64,000 bases of DNA. Source: JAGFIY01 sp964499285. GTDB taxonomy: Bacteria; Bacteroidota; Ignavibacteria; Ignavibacteriales; Melioribacteraceae. Numbering within the stretch: the first letter of the stretch is position 1; each line of letters starts with the position of its first letter. Position numbers and translations under genes: made by a program. The stretch lies in the NCBI GenBank assembly GCA_964499285.1, contig CAZCLA010000003.1, positions 1-64,000 on the forward strand, written 5' to 3'. The notes beneath the pieces were generated by a model. That model ran no database searches. It was not told the DNA's origin and saw nothing but the letters and a program-made list of their open reading frames with translations. Positions 16,726 to 26,964 of this stretch are shown here, in pieces.

Positions 16726-16995
16726 ATGAATCTCACAAAAGAAGAAAAAAAAGAACTTATTAAGAAGTACGGCAAAGGTGAAAACGACAGTGGAACTGCC
16801 GAAGTTCAAATTGCTATACTCACTACACGAATCAATAAACTTACTGATCATTTCTCTGCACATGCAAAGGATCACGCATCAAGAAGAGGACTGATGCAGA
16901 TGGTAGGTAAGAGAAGAAGACTTCTCGACTATCTCGCAAAGAAGGATATTGAAAGATACAGAGCAATAATTAAAGAATTGAATATTAGAAAATAA
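16726..16995 (+). CDS. rpsO: 30S ribosomal protein S15
   Basis: An 89-residue protein with the S15 pattern: GTAEVQIAILTTRI, then LTDHFSAHAKDHASRRGL, and LLDYLAKKDIERY near the end. It is a primary 16S rRNA-binding protein of the small-subunit platform. The rpsO-pnp pair is conserved in many bacteria. AAAGGTT precedes the ATG as a weak ribosome binding site. Confidence 0.97.
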   Translation: MNLTKEEKKELIKKYGKGENDSGTAEVQIAILTTRINKLTDHFSAHAKDHASRRGLMQMVGKRRRLLDYLAKKDIERYRAIIKELNIRK

Positions 16996-17005
16996 GAGGA
17001 AATTA

Positions 17006-19123
17006 ATGGTAGTTACTAAAGAAATAGAAATTGGCGGTAAAAAACTCTCGGTTGAATATGGGAGATATGCTCGACAATCAAACGCTGCTGTAATGGTAAG
17101 ATCAGGCGACACTATGGTTTTTGTCGCGGCAACTGCAGCTCAGGAAGCCAAAGAGGATATCGATTTTTTCCCGTTATCGGTTGAGTATCGAGAGAGAGCT
17201 TTTGCTGCGGGAAAATTTCCCGGCGGTTTTTTTAAGCGTGAAGGAAAACCAACTGAAAAGGAAGTTCTCAGCGCGCGATTAATCGATCGTCCGATTCGCC
17301 CGTTGTTTCCTAAATCATTTAAGAATGAAACTCAAGTAATTGCGATAGTTTATTCTTTCGACGGCGAAAATGATGCCGATGTTTTGGCTGCAGTTGGTGC
17401 ATCTACAGCTTTATCAGTTTCCGACATCCCTATGCTTGAACCTGTAGGAGAAGTTAGAGTTGGAAGAATAGACGGTCAGTTTATTATAAACCCCACTCAT
17501 CAACAGATCGAAAAAAGCGATCTCGAGTTGGTTGTTGCCGGTACTGCAGATTCAATTATGATGGTTGAGGGAGAATCTAAAGAAGTAAGTGAACAGGATC
17601 TAATCGAAGCTCTTAAATTCGCTCACGTTGAGATAAAGAAGATAGTTGAAATGCAGAACGAACTGAGAGCAGAATGCGGAAAAGAAAAAATGATTGTTTC
17701 CGAAGAACCATTAGATGAACAATTGTTGAATGATATCAATGATATTGCATACGAAAAATACAAAGAAGCTGTTTCTACTGTATTGACTAAGCAGGAACGA
17801 GCAGACAAAAATTCTCAAATAAATAATGAGGTTCTTGAAGCCTTAGCCGAGAAATATCCAGAACAAGAAAAAAGCATAAAAGAAATTCTGCACGATCTTG
17901 AAAAAGATTTGATGAGAAAACAAATTCTTGATAACGGAAAACGCCTCGATGGTAGAAATCCTCAAGAAATAAGACCTATAACAATTGAAATAGGACTTCT
18001 CCCGAGAACACACGGTTCTGCCCTCTTTACAAGGGGTGAAACACAGAGTTTAACAACCCTTACGCTCGGGACAAAATCCGACGAACAAATTATCGACGGA
18101 TTAATGGAAGAATTTAAGAAAAGGTTTTTACTTCATTATAATTTCCCTTCATACAGTGTGGGTGAAACCGGAAGATTCGGATTCGTCGGAAGAAGAGAAG
18201 TCGGTCATGGAAATCTTGCCGAACGTGCACTTAAATTTACTCTTCCTGAAGAATCAAGTTTTCCTTACAGCATCAGAATAAATTCTGATATAATGGAATC
18301 AAATGGTTCTTCCTCAATGGCAACAGTTTGTGCCGGTTCACTTGCGCTAATGGACGGAGGTGTTCCGGTTAAAAAAGCTATTGCCGGAATTGCAATGGGA
18401 TTAATTAAAGAAGATGATGGTTATGTTGTATTAAGTGATATTTCAGGAAACGAGGATCACCTTGGTGATATGGATTTTAAAGTCGCTGGATCTTCGGAGG
18501 GAATAACCGCTTTCCAGATGGATATTAAAATTCAAGGTATCTCTTACGAAATAATGGAGAAAGCACTTGAACAAGCTAAACAGGGAAGAATTCATATTTT
18601 ACAGAAGATGGACGAAGCGATCGATAAACCACAAAGTTCAATCTCGCAATATGCTCCCACTCTTCTCTACACCGTTGTTCCGATTGATAAAATCGGCAGT
18701 ATCATTGGTCCCGGCGGAAAAAATATTCAGGCTCTTCAAAGAAAATTCCTTGTTGAAATATCGATAGAAGAGGATGGAAAAGTTAACATTGCCGGTCAGG
18801 ATGCAGCCCTTGCAAGAGAGGCTAAAGATCACATTAAACTAATGGTAAGCGAACCTGAGCTTGGAAAAGACTATTTAGGAAAAGTAATTAAGATTACTGA
18901 TTTCGGTGCCTTCGTAGAAATTATTCCTGGTACTCAAGGACTTCTTCACATATCACAACTGGACACGAAACGGGTTAATAAAGTTACCGATGTGCTCAAA
19001 GAGGGTGATGAAATAAAAGTTCGCATCATCAAAATGGAAAATGGTAAGCTGAGTCTTTCGCACAAAGCCATTATTGAGGATGAGAATAAAAAGAATGCTA
19101 ATCCAAAAAAGGAAGGCGAATAA
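17006..19123 (+). CDS. pnp: Polyribonucleotide nucleotidyltransferase (PNPase)
   Basis: PNPase degrades RNA 3'-to-5' by phosphorolysis and can also add tails. The 705-residue protein has two RNase PH-like domains, the first with FFPLSVEYRERAFAAGKFPGGF and the second with RTHGSALFTRGETQ and SSMATVCAGSLALMDGG. A linking helical domain lies between them. A KH domain (IGPGGKNIQAL, about residues 555-615) and an S1 domain (about 625-695) follow. A terminator follows the gene, closing the rimP-to-pnp operon. RBS GAGGAA precedes the ATG. Confidence 0.97.
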   Translation: MVVTKEIEIGGKKLSVEYGRYARQSNAAVMVRSGDTMVFVAATAAQEAKEDIDFFPLSVEYRERAFAAGKFPGGFFKREGKPTEKEVLSARLIDRPIRPLFPKSFKNETQVIAIVYSFDGENDADVLAAVGASTALSVSDIPMLEPVGEVRVGRIDGQFIINPTHQQIEKSDLELVVAGTADSIMMVEGESKEVSEQDLIEALKFAHVEIKKIVEMQNELRAECGKEKMIVSEEPLDEQLLNDINDIAYEKYKEAVSTVLTKQERADKNSQINNEVLEALAEKYPEQEKSIKEILHDLEKDLMRKQILDNGKRLDGRNPQEIRPITIEIGLLPRTHGSALFTRGETQSLTTLTLGTKSDEQIIDGLMEEFKKRFLLHYNFPSYSVGETGRFGFVGRREVGHGNLAERALKFTLPEESSFPYSIRINSDIMESNGSSSMATVCAGSLALMDGGVPVKKAIAGIAMGLIKEDDGYVVLSDISGNEDHLGDMDFKVAGSSEGITAFQMDIKIQGISYEIMEKALEQAKQGRIHILQKMDEAIDKPQSSISQYAPTLLYTVVPIDKIGSIIGPGGKNIQALQRKFLVEISIEEDGKVNIAGQDAALAREAKDHIKLMVSEPELGKDYLGKVIKITDFGAFVEIIPGTQGLLHISQLDTKRVNKVTDVLKEGDEIKVRIIKMENGKLSLSHKAIIEDENKKNANPKKEGE

Positions 19124-19141
19124 TTTAAAGATCCTTTTAGT

Positions 19142-19178
19142 AAATGCTGAATATAACTTATTCAGCATTTTTTGTTTT
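19142..19178 (+). terminator. Rho-independent terminator after pnp
   Basis: A perfect 12-base stem (19142-19153 with 19159-19170), a five-base loop and a T-rich tail (TTTGTTTT) lie 18 bases after the pnp stop codon. Confidence 0.88.
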
Positions 19179-19195
19179 AAAGGAGATAAAATTTT

Positions 19196-20242
19196 GTGAA
19201 AATCGGCGATCTTGATATAGGCGAAAAATTAATTGTTGCTCCGATGGCGGATATTTCGGATGCTCCATTCAGAATATTGTGTAAAGAATTTGGGGCGGGT
19301 GTCGTATTCACACAAATGGTAAGCGCTGATGGCGTTAAGAATGCAAACTTCGAAACTTTACGTCTTCTTACTTACAATAAAAGCGAAAAACCAATTGGTG
19401 TTCAGCTTCTTGGTAAAGATCCCGCAATTCTTGGAACCGCTGTTAAAGAACTTCGAAAAATTAATCCCGACTGGATCGACCTAAATTGCGGCTGCCCTGT
19501 ATCCAAAGTTGTAAATAACGGGATGGGAGCGAGCATTCTCGAAAATCCCAAACTTCTTGCAGATTTGATTAAAGCTATGAAATCAAATTCTGGTGGTATT
19601 CCTGTAACAATAAAAATAAGATTGGGTAAAAATCGATCGAATATCAATGTTCTGGAAAACTGTAAAATTGCTGAGGAAAACGGAGCTGCAGCAGTTATCA
19701 TTCATGCAAGAACGAGAGAAGAAAGATATGAAATGCATGCAGACTGGGAGTGGATAAAATTTGTTAAGGAAAACATATCAATACCCGTTATTGGTAATGG
19801 TTCAGTTTTTTCTCCGAGCGATGCTCTTAGAATGAAAAAAGAAACAGGTTGTGATGGAGTGTTGGTTGCACGCGGAGTGATTGGTAACCCGTTTTTATTC
19901 GAACGTTTCAACGTACTGATCGAGACCGGAATTGATCCCGGACTTCCTGATGCGCTAAAAGTAAAAAAAACGTGCCTAAAACACATTGAACTGCTTTTTA
20001 GAGAGTACGGAGAAATATCAGCACTTGACAGAGCAAAGAAAACTATTATTTGGTATTTTAGACATTTGAATGGTATTGATAAACTTTTAGATAGAATTTT
20101 TTCTATCAAGGATAAAAATCAACTTTTTGATTACATTGAAGAGCATTCAGAAGAGATATCTCATGGTAGTTTCAGCGACGAAATCGTCAGCGAAATAGAT
20201 AAAAAGTTTAAGGACAGAATTGTTTTTTGGAAAACTGATTAG
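19196..20242 (+). CDS. dusB: tRNA-dihydrouridine synthase (DusB-like)
   Basis: A flavin enzyme that reduces uridine to dihydrouridine in tRNA. The 348-residue protein has the FMN-binding opening APMADISDAPFR. The NCGCPVSKV motif holds the proton-donating Cys100, and HARTREERY and GNGSVF lie in the barrel. The C-terminal helical domain holds the KKTIIWYFRHL segment. The start is GTG 19196, ten bases after AAAGGAG. It stands first after the pnp terminator. Confidence 0.92.
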   Translation: MKIGDLDIGEKLIVAPMADISDAPFRILCKEFGAGVVFTQMVSADGVKNANFETLRLLTYNKSEKPIGVQLLGKDPAILGTAVKELRKINPDWIDLNCGCPVSKVVNNGMGASILENPKLLADLIKAMKSNSGGIPVTIKIRLGKNRSNINVLENCKIAEENGAAAVIIHARTREERYEMHADWEWIKFVKENISIPVIGNGSVFSPSDALRMKKETGCDGVLVARGVIGNPFLFERFNVLIETGIDPGLPDALKVKKTCLKHIELLFREYGEISALDRAKKTIIWYFRHLNGIDKLLDRIFSIKDKNQLFDYIEEHSEEISHGSFSDEIVSEIDKKFKDRIVFWKTD

Positions 20243-20270
20243 CAAGGTTCTGTTATAAGGTTTAAAATAT

Positions 20271-21845
20271 ATGAATAAAGAAATAATTATTAATTCTTCT
20301 GCTTCACAGAATCGTGTCGCTATTACTGAAGACAGCAAACTTGTCGATTTTTTTGTCGATCATCCCGAAAAGCAGAAGATGGTGGGCGATATTTACTTCG
20401 GTAAAGTCGCTAGGGTACTTCCTGGAATTAGAGCTGCTTTTATCGATATCGGATTGAAGCACGATGCGTTCCTTCACTTTTCCGATATTGATGAAAGATT
20501 GAACGAACTGCAGACTATTTTCGAGGACGACGGTGATGAAGAAGAAGATGCTTCACGCGGGCAAAAAGATTCACAAAATCAACAGCAGTCCCAACCACAA
20601 AATCAATCAAATCAGCACCGTTCGACCTACCATTTGAAAAAAGGAGAAGAGATTCTCGTTCAAATCATAAAAGAGCCTGTTAAGGATAAAGGCGTGCGGG
20701 TTACTTCGGCTATATCTCTTCCGGGAAGATTTTGTGTGCTTCTTCCTTTCGATAATAAAATTGGTGTATCCAAAAAAATATCCGATTACCGGGAAAAAAG
20801 AAGACTTAAAAAATTAGCTCGAAGCATTCTTCCCGAAAATTGCGGATTGATAATCAGAACAGCCGCGAATTCACAAACCGAGGAATCACTTTCCGCTGAT
20901 CTTAAATATCTTATTAACGCTTGGGAAGAAATTCAAGAGAGTGTAAAATTAAAATCGCCTCCGGCTTTGGTATACAAAGATCTTAGTACTACAACATCTG
21001 TAATCCGCGACCTGTTCACAAAAGATGTAAGTAAAGTATTTATCGATTCGAAAAAACTTTATAAAGAGATTCGAAGTTATGTAAAATTTGTTCAACCGGA
21101 ACTTTCAGAAAAGATAGAGTACTACAAGGGAAGGCAAGCGATTTTCGAAACTTTTAGGATTGAAGAACAAATTGCAAAAATGATGTCCCGCAAAGTTCCA
21201 CTTCCAAGCGGGGGACATATTGTTTTTGATCATACCGAAGCAATGATTGTTGTTGATGTTAACAGCGGAAGATATGCCGCAAAAAAAGAACAGGAATTGA
21301 ATTCACTAAAAACCGATCTTGAAGCAGCAAGAGAAATAGCACTTCAGCTTAAACTTAGAGATATCGGTGGTCTGATCGTAATAGATTTTATAGATCTCGA
21401 AGATGATAAAAACAGGAAAAAAATCTACGATGAGCTGCGAAAAGAGTTCAAAAAAGATCGTGCGAAAATTGCTCTTTTGCCCATGACGGAATTCGGAATC
21501 GTGCAAATGACAAGGCAGAGGGTGAGGGAAAACATTCTTCAATCAATGACGGAGGTCTGTCCATACTGTGAAGGTTCCGGTTTATTAACAAAAAAATCGA
21601 ACTTGATACACGAAATTGATGAATGGTTTAAAAAGATTAGACTTCGTAAATGGCGAAGTTCAATAACGTTAAAAGTACATCCTTCGCTTGGTAAGTCGCT
21701 TAAAGAAGGAAAAATTTCTATGCTTACGAAACTTCAATTCAAGTATAGGTTTAGAATAAAACTCATAGAGGAAGAACAAATGAATCCTCAAACTTTTCAA
21801 ATACTTTCGACAAAAACCGGGGAAGATTTGACAGAAGAATTATAA
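20271..21845 (+). CDS. rng: Ribonuclease G (Rne/Rng family)
   Basis: An endoribonuclease of the RNase E/G family that processes rRNA and mRNA 5' ends. The 524-residue protein has an N-terminal S1 domain with KVARVLPGIRAAFIDIG, interrupted by an acidic and glutamine-rich insertion (about residues 84-115). The metal-binding aspartates are Asp329 (VVDVNSG) and Asp372 (IVIDFIDLED). The Zn-link CPYC occurs near residue 430. It lacks the long RNase E scaffold tail, which fits RNase G size. Confidence 0.94.
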   Translation: MNKEIIINSSASQNRVAITEDSKLVDFFVDHPEKQKMVGDIYFGKVARVLPGIRAAFIDIGLKHDAFLHFSDIDERLNELQTIFEDDGDEEEDASRGQKDSQNQQQSQPQNQSNQHRSTYHLKKGEEILVQIIKEPVKDKGVRVTSAISLPGRFCVLLPFDNKIGVSKKISDYREKRRLKKLARSILPENCGLIIRTAANSQTEESLSADLKYLINAWEEIQESVKLKSPPALVYKDLSTTTSVIRDLFTKDVSKVFIDSKKLYKEIRSYVKFVQPELSEKIEYYKGRQAIFETFRIEEQIAKMMSRKVPLPSGGHIVFDHTEAMIVVDVNSGRYAAKKEQELNSLKTDLEAAREIALQLKLRDIGGLIVIDFIDLEDDKNRKKIYDELRKEFKKDRAKIALLPMTEFGIVQMTRQRVRENILQSMTEVCPYCEGSGLLTKKSNLIHEIDEWFKKIRLRKWRSSITLKVHPSLGKSLKEGKISMLTKLQFKYRFRIKLIEEEQMNPQTFQILSTKTGEDLTEEL

Positions 21846-21871
21846 AGAAAATAATATGTAAAGGAGAAATC

Positions 21872-22516
21872 ATGAAATTTTTTATCGATACGGCAAACAT
21901 AAACGAAATTAAAGAGGCGGCATCACTAGGGATTGTTGACGGTGTAACTACTAATCCTTCACTTGTATCTAAAGAAGGAAAGGATTTCCGAAAACTATTA
22001 GACGAAATTTTAGAAGTAGTCGATGGTCCCGTAAGTGCGGAAGTAGTCGGGACTGATTATGCCTCGATGTTGAAAGAAGCAAGAGAATTAGCGTCAATTC
22101 ATAAAAACATCGTGGTTAAAATTCCTTTGATCAGAGAAGGATTAAAGGTCGTTAAAACTGTGTCTGAAGAAGGAATAAACACGAATGTAACTCTTTGTTT
22201 TTCTCCTACTCAAGCGTTATTAGCAGCAAAAGCCGGAGCAACTTATATAAGCCCCTTCGTAGGAAGGCTTGATGACATAAGCCATGTCGGAATGGATTTA
22301 ATAGCACAAATAATTCAAATTTATGATAATTATGGATTCGAAACGGAGGTGCTCGTTGCAAGCATCCGCAACCCTCTGCATCTCGTAGATGCAGCAATGA
22401 TGGGGGCTGATGTTGCCACTATTCCTTTCGACGTTATGATGAAATTATTTAATCATCCTTTAACCGACATTGGACTTGAAAAGTTTTTAAGCGATTGGAA
22501 TAAATTAAAAAAATAG
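21872..22516 (+). CDS. tal: Transaldolase, TalC/FSA subfamily
   Basis: A 214-residue class I aldolase of the small transaldolase/fructose-6-phosphate aldolase group. The Schiff-base lysine is Lys83 in VVKIPL, and FIDTAN and GVTTNPS open the barrel. At the two positions that separate the activities this protein has Glu57 (AEV) and Phe129 (SPFVGRLDD). Those are the transaldolase residues; E. coli FSA has Gln and Tyr there. It should therefore move a dihydroxyacetone unit between sugar phosphates in the non-oxidative pentose phosphate pathway. AAGGAG stands before the ATG. Confidence 0.9.
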   Translation: MKFFIDTANINEIKEAASLGIVDGVTTNPSLVSKEGKDFRKLLDEILEVVDGPVSAEVVGTDYASMLKEARELASIHKNIVVKIPLIREGLKVVKTVSEEGINTNVTLCFSPTQALLAAKAGATYISPFVGRLDDISHVGMDLIAQIIQIYDNYGFETEVLVASIRNPLHLVDAAMMGADVATIPFDVMMKLFNHPLTDIGLEKFLSDWNKLKK

Positions 22517-22520
22517 GTGC

Positions 22521-23606
22521 ATGATGAAACGTACAAAATTTTATAACGCTCATAAAAATGCCGGAGCAAAACTTGTTGAGTTTGCCGGTTACGAGATGCC
22601 TGTTCAATATACTTCTATTATCGAAGAGCATAAGGCTGTGAGAGAAAGCGTTGGAGTTTTTGATGTATCGCATATGGGAGAAATATTTGTTGAAGGAGAA
22701 AATGCATTAAGTTTTGTTCAACATATAACTACTAACGATGCTTCAAAATTAGTGCCGGGTAAAGTACAATATTCGGCTATGTGTTATGAGGATGGCGGTA
22801 TTGTTGATGATCTTCTTGTTTATATGATTTCGGATAAAAAATATCTTTTGGTGGTAAACGGGGCAAACATCGAAAAAGATTTTGATTGGATGAAAAAAAA
22901 TAATCCGATGAACGCGGAGCTTGTAAATGCAAGCGATGAATATTCACTGCTTGCGGTTCAGGGTCCTAATTCTACTGCAGTAGTCCAAAAGCTTTGCGAT
23001 GATAAAATTGAAATGGATTATTATACGTTTACTTTCACAAAGATTGCCGGAATTGAAATGATTTTATCTAGAACCGGTTATACGGGCGAGATAGGTTATG
23101 AGCTTTATTTCACAGGCGATGAAAAAGATGCTGAATTGGTCTGGAACGATTTAATGAAAGCAGGTGAAGAATTCAATATTAAACCCGCCGGACTTGGATG
23201 CCGCGATACTCTAAGACTTGAAATGGGATATTGTCTCTATGGAAACGATATTGACCAAACAACAAACCCACTTGAGGCTGGTTTGGGCTGGATCACGAAA
23301 CTTAAGAAAGGTGATTTTATGGCAAGTGATGTTTTGAAGAAAATAAAAGAAGAAGGTGTGAAAAGAAAACTGGTCCCGATGATCGCAAAAGAAAAATCAT
23401 TCCCAAGACATGGATATGAAATATCAAAGGATGGAAATAAAATTGGAATTATAACCAGCGGGACCGTTAGTCCCATTCTTGATAAACCTATTGCCCTCGG
23501 TTATGTCGAGACGGAGTACGCTGCCGAAGGTGAAGAAGTAAATATTTTAATTAGGAACAAAGAGGTTCCTGCTATTGTTGTCAAACTTCCATTTGTGAAA
23601 AAATAA
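22521..23606 (+). CDS. gcvT: Glycine cleavage system T protein (aminomethyltransferase)
   Basis: GcvT takes the aminomethyl group from lipoylated H protein and makes 5,10-methylene-tetrahydrofolate and ammonia. The 361-residue protein has FAGYEMPVQY near the start, DVSHMGE, the SRTGYTGEIGYEL folate-site segment and CRDTLRLEMGYCLYG with the conserved aspartate. Its length is typical. No gcvH or gcvP lies in this window. A tandem ATGATG (22521/22524) leaves a one-codon start ambiguity. The stop codon overlaps the next start by one base. Confidence 0.95.
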   Translation: MMKRTKFYNAHKNAGAKLVEFAGYEMPVQYTSIIEEHKAVRESVGVFDVSHMGEIFVEGENALSFVQHITTNDASKLVPGKVQYSAMCYEDGGIVDDLLVYMISDKKYLLVVNGANIEKDFDWMKKNNPMNAELVNASDEYSLLAVQGPNSTAVVQKLCDDKIEMDYYTFTFTKIAGIEMILSRTGYTGEIGYELYFTGDEKDAELVWNDLMKAGEEFNIKPAGLGCRDTLRLEMGYCLYGNDIDQTTNPLEAGLGWITKLKKGDFMASDVLKKIKEEGVKRKLVPMIAKEKSFPRHGYEISKDGNKIGIITSGTVSPILDKPIALGYVETEYAAEGEEVNILIRNKEVPAIVVKLPFVKK

Positions 23607-24340
23607 TGAAAGCACACGTATTATTATCGCCGCATAATGTGGATGAACTTTATTTTACCGGTAAAAACACGGTTGTTATTGATGTTCTTAGGGCTACTAC
23701 AGTTATTAACACAGCATTGATCAATGGTGCCAAAGAAATAATTCCTGTTAATACAATAGAATTTGCAATGAAGGTTTCCGGAAATGCTTTTGGCGGGCAA
23801 ACTATTCTTGCCGGTGAAAGAAACACAAAAAAAATAGACGGGTTCACGCTCGGGAATTCCCCCCTTGAGTTTACGAAGGATAACGTAGATGGTAAATCAA
23901 TAATTCTTTTCACTACAAATGGTTCAAAAGCAATAGTTAAAGCAAAGTTTTCCGAGAATCTTTTCTTATGCTCTTTCAACAATCTTGAGGCTGTCGCATT
24001 ACATCTTGCCGAGAAAAACGAAGATATCGAAATTCTATGTGCCGGTTCGAACGGGATGTTTTGTATTGAGGATACAGTTTGTGCTGGTAAATTAGTGCGA
24101 AAAATTCAAAAACTAAATAAGGATATTTTTTTAACCGATGCCGCAAAAGCTAGCCTTGAACTTAACAAATCCTTCGGCAAAAATGTGGAGGAATTGCTTC
24201 AGGGCTCAGAACACGGACAAAAACTAATTGCAAACGGTTTCGAAGAAGATATTAATTATTGCGCTCAAATAGATACTCTGGATTCTTTCGGAGTATATAA
24301 TTCCGGGTCAATTAAATTGCACAAAAACAAAAAGGATTAA
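23606..24340 (+). CDS. ComB-like 2-phosphosulfolactate phosphatase family protein
   Basis: A 244-residue protein matching the ComB family: VVIDVLRATTV, LAGERNTKKIDGFTLGNSP, TTNGSKAI and LCAGSNGMFCIEDTVCAG. In methanogens ComB hydrolyses 2-phosphosulfolactate on the way to coenzyme M. Many bacteria without coenzyme M carry homologues whose substrate is not established. The gene is coupled by TAATG to gcvT and directly abuts ftsK. I infer a phosphatase of unknown natural substrate here. Confidence 0.85.
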   Translation: MKAHVLLSPHNVDELYFTGKNTVVIDVLRATTVINTALINGAKEIIPVNTIEFAMKVSGNAFGGQTILAGERNTKKIDGFTLGNSPLEFTKDNVDGKSIILFTTNGSKAIVKAKFSENLFLCSFNNLEAVALHLAEKNEDIEILCAGSNGMFCIEDTVCAGKLVRKIQKLNKDIFLTDAAKASLELNKSFGKNVEELLQGSEHGQKLIANGFEEDINYCAQIDTLDSFGVYNSGSIKLHKNKKD

Positions 24341-26964
24341 ATGCCTGTTAAACGAAGAAAAAAAGTAAATAACAGCGATAGTCCCTACATCATTCCGATC
24401 GAAAAGAAGAAAAAAATTCTTGGTTTCGTTATGATTGTTTTTGCGCTGCTTATTTTTTTGAGCATATTATCTTACTCCAGATTCGATGAAGCCAATCTCG
24501 GTTCGTTTACTGATTTGTTTAAAATATTTTCAAACGATCCACAAATTGTTAGCAAGATGGAAAGCATTAATAATTGGTTAGGAATATTTGGTGCATATAC
24601 TTCTTACTTTTTTATTCATGCTACTCTTGGATATTTTTCGATTGTATTTCCAGTCATACTATTTGTTTGGGGTCTTTCAATTATCAGAACACGGAACTTC
24701 AAACTTGCATCATACATAAGCAATTTCCTCCTAGTTATGGCTGTAATTCTTGCATCGTTTTTCGGTATGCTGAGATTTGAACTGAATATGCTTACGGATG
24801 TGCACGAACTTTCTGGAAATATTGGAGCATTTTTCGGTACAGCCGTCGGAAGGTTTTTGGGAGGCTTAGGAAGTATTATTTTCCTTGCAGCTTTTGCATT
24901 CATCTCAATATTTGTCGTTTTTGATATTAAACTTGGGAAACTATTTTATCTGTTGAAAAAACTAATTCCGGAAAAGGAAACTGAAGAATCAGAAAAAGAC
25001 ATAAAAATAATCCGAAACGATGAAACTTTTGACGATGAAGATAATCTCGAAAAAATCAAAAAACTCAGGAAGCGAAAGAAAAATGAAGAACCAGAAGAAG
25101 AAGACGATCAAATAATTACTGCTGAAGATCTTAAAAAAGAAGAAGAAACTCGAATCCGAATTGTAAGAAAAGATGAACCCGAAAAAATAATAGAGGTTTT
25201 TGGCACGGATGAAGAGCCGCAGTTAAGCACGAGCACTGAAAAGAAAAGTAAAAAAAATGATATAATTCCGGCAGTAGATGTAAATGAAGAAAAAAACCTC
25301 CCCAATCAATGGGAAGAAGATATAAAATATGCTTTCCCCAAAATTGATCTGCTTAATAAACCTCGCGAAGATGATTATAAGATTCCTGAACAAGAATTAA
25401 CACGAAATGCCGAACTCTTGAAAGAAAAACTTCTGCTTTTCGATATTACTATAGAAGATATTTCGGTGACTCCCGGTCCGGTGGTCACGCTCTATGAAAT
25501 TGTACCGGCTCCCGGAGTGAAAATTAGCAGAATAGTAAGTCTGGAAAACGATATCGCATTAGCCCTTGCAGCAAGAGGAATCAGAATTATTGCACCCATC
25601 CCCGGTAAAAGTGCAATTGGAGTGGAGATACCTAATGACCAACCTTCGCTCGTGAATGCATACATGGTTATCACAAAAATTAAGCAATCAAAAGCTGAGC
25701 TTCCTCTAGCATTGGGTAAAACAATTTCCGGTGATGTTTATATCGCCGATTTAGCAACGATGCCACACCTTCTGATAGCCGGTTCAACTGGTTCAGGAAA
25801 GAGTGTTGGCATAAATATGATAATCACATCGCTGCTTTATACGAAGCATCCGAGTGATGTTAAATTTGTTATTGTTGATCCAAAGAAAATAGAATTATCA
25901 TTTTATCAGAAACTTAACAAACACTTTTTAGCTGTATCGCCGGATTTGGATGAGGAGATAATCACAAATCCTCAGAATGCTTTGCTAGTTCTGAAAGCTG
26001 TTGAATCGGAAATGGAAAAGAGATACGATAAACTTGCAAAACTTGGAGTTCGCAACATCGTTGATTACAATGCGAAGATCTCTGATCCAAAACGTAAACC
26101 AAAAGATTCCGAGGAGATGATACATCATAAACTTCCTTACATAATTGTTATTATTGATGAACTTGCTGANNNNNNNNNNNNNNNNNNNNNNNNNNNNNNN
26201 NNNNNNNNNNNNNNNNNNNNNNNNNNNNNNNNNNNNNNNNNNNNNNNNNNNNNNNNNNNNNNNNNNNNNAGATGATACATCATAAACTTCCTTACATAAT
26301 TGTTATTATTGATGAACTTGCTGATTTGATGATCACATCCGGGAAGGAAGTAGAAGAACCTATTGCCAGAATTGCTCAACTTGCTCGTGCCGTTGGAATT
26401 CATCTAATTGTTGCTACTCAAAGACCTTCTGTAAACGTTATTACCGGAACCATCAAAGCAAATTTCAGCGCTAGAATTGCATATCAAGCTGCAACAAAAA
26501 TTGACTCGAGAACTATTCTTGATATGAAAGGTGCAGAGCAGCTGCTCGGACGGGGAGATATGCTTTTCCTTCCTGGCGGTATGCCGAAGCCGATTAGAAT
26601 TCAGAATGCATTTATTTCGACGGACGAAGTAGAGAAGATTACAAACTATATTTATACTCAACCCGGTTATTCGAAAAGATTTTTGCTTCCATCGATGTTC
26701 GATAAAAAGAAACAAAATACTGCAAGCTTTCTTGCCGATCTCGATGATATGTTTGAAGAAGCGGCAAGGCTGATCGTAAGACATCAGCAAGGATCCGTTT
26801 CTCTGCTTCAGAGAAGATTAAAATTAGGATATGCACGTGCCGCGAGAATTGTAGATCAATTGGAACAAGCCGGAATTGTCGGTCCAAGCGAAGGAAGTAA
26901 AGCAAGAGATGTTCTGGTAGAAGATGAAAACCAACTCGAAGCTGTATTGAGGTCGCTTATATGA
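24341..26964 (+). CDS. ftsK: DNA translocase FtsK (interrupted by an artificial assembly gap)
   Basis: FtsK pumps chromosomal DNA at the division septum and activates Xer recombination. The protein has four N-terminal membrane helices (about residues 25-195), a charged Lys/Glu linker, and the motor domain with Walker A GSTGSGKS near residue 483. Next come Walker B (IIVIIDELAD) and a C-terminal gamma winged helix (ARLIVRHQQGSVSLLQRRL). Bases 26170-26269 are 100 Ns, and the 55 bases before them (26115-26169) are repeated exactly after them (26270-26324). Removing the Ns and one copy deletes 155 bases, restores the frame and gives about 822 residues, so the gene is almost certainly intact. Confidence 0.95.
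26170..26269. other. Assembly gap of exactly 100 Ns
   Basis: One hundred Ns inside ftsK, flanked by two identical 55-base copies of the same ftsK sequence. This is the mark of two contigs whose overlapping ends were not merged and were joined by a default-length gap. No real sequence is likely to be missing. Confidence 0.97.
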
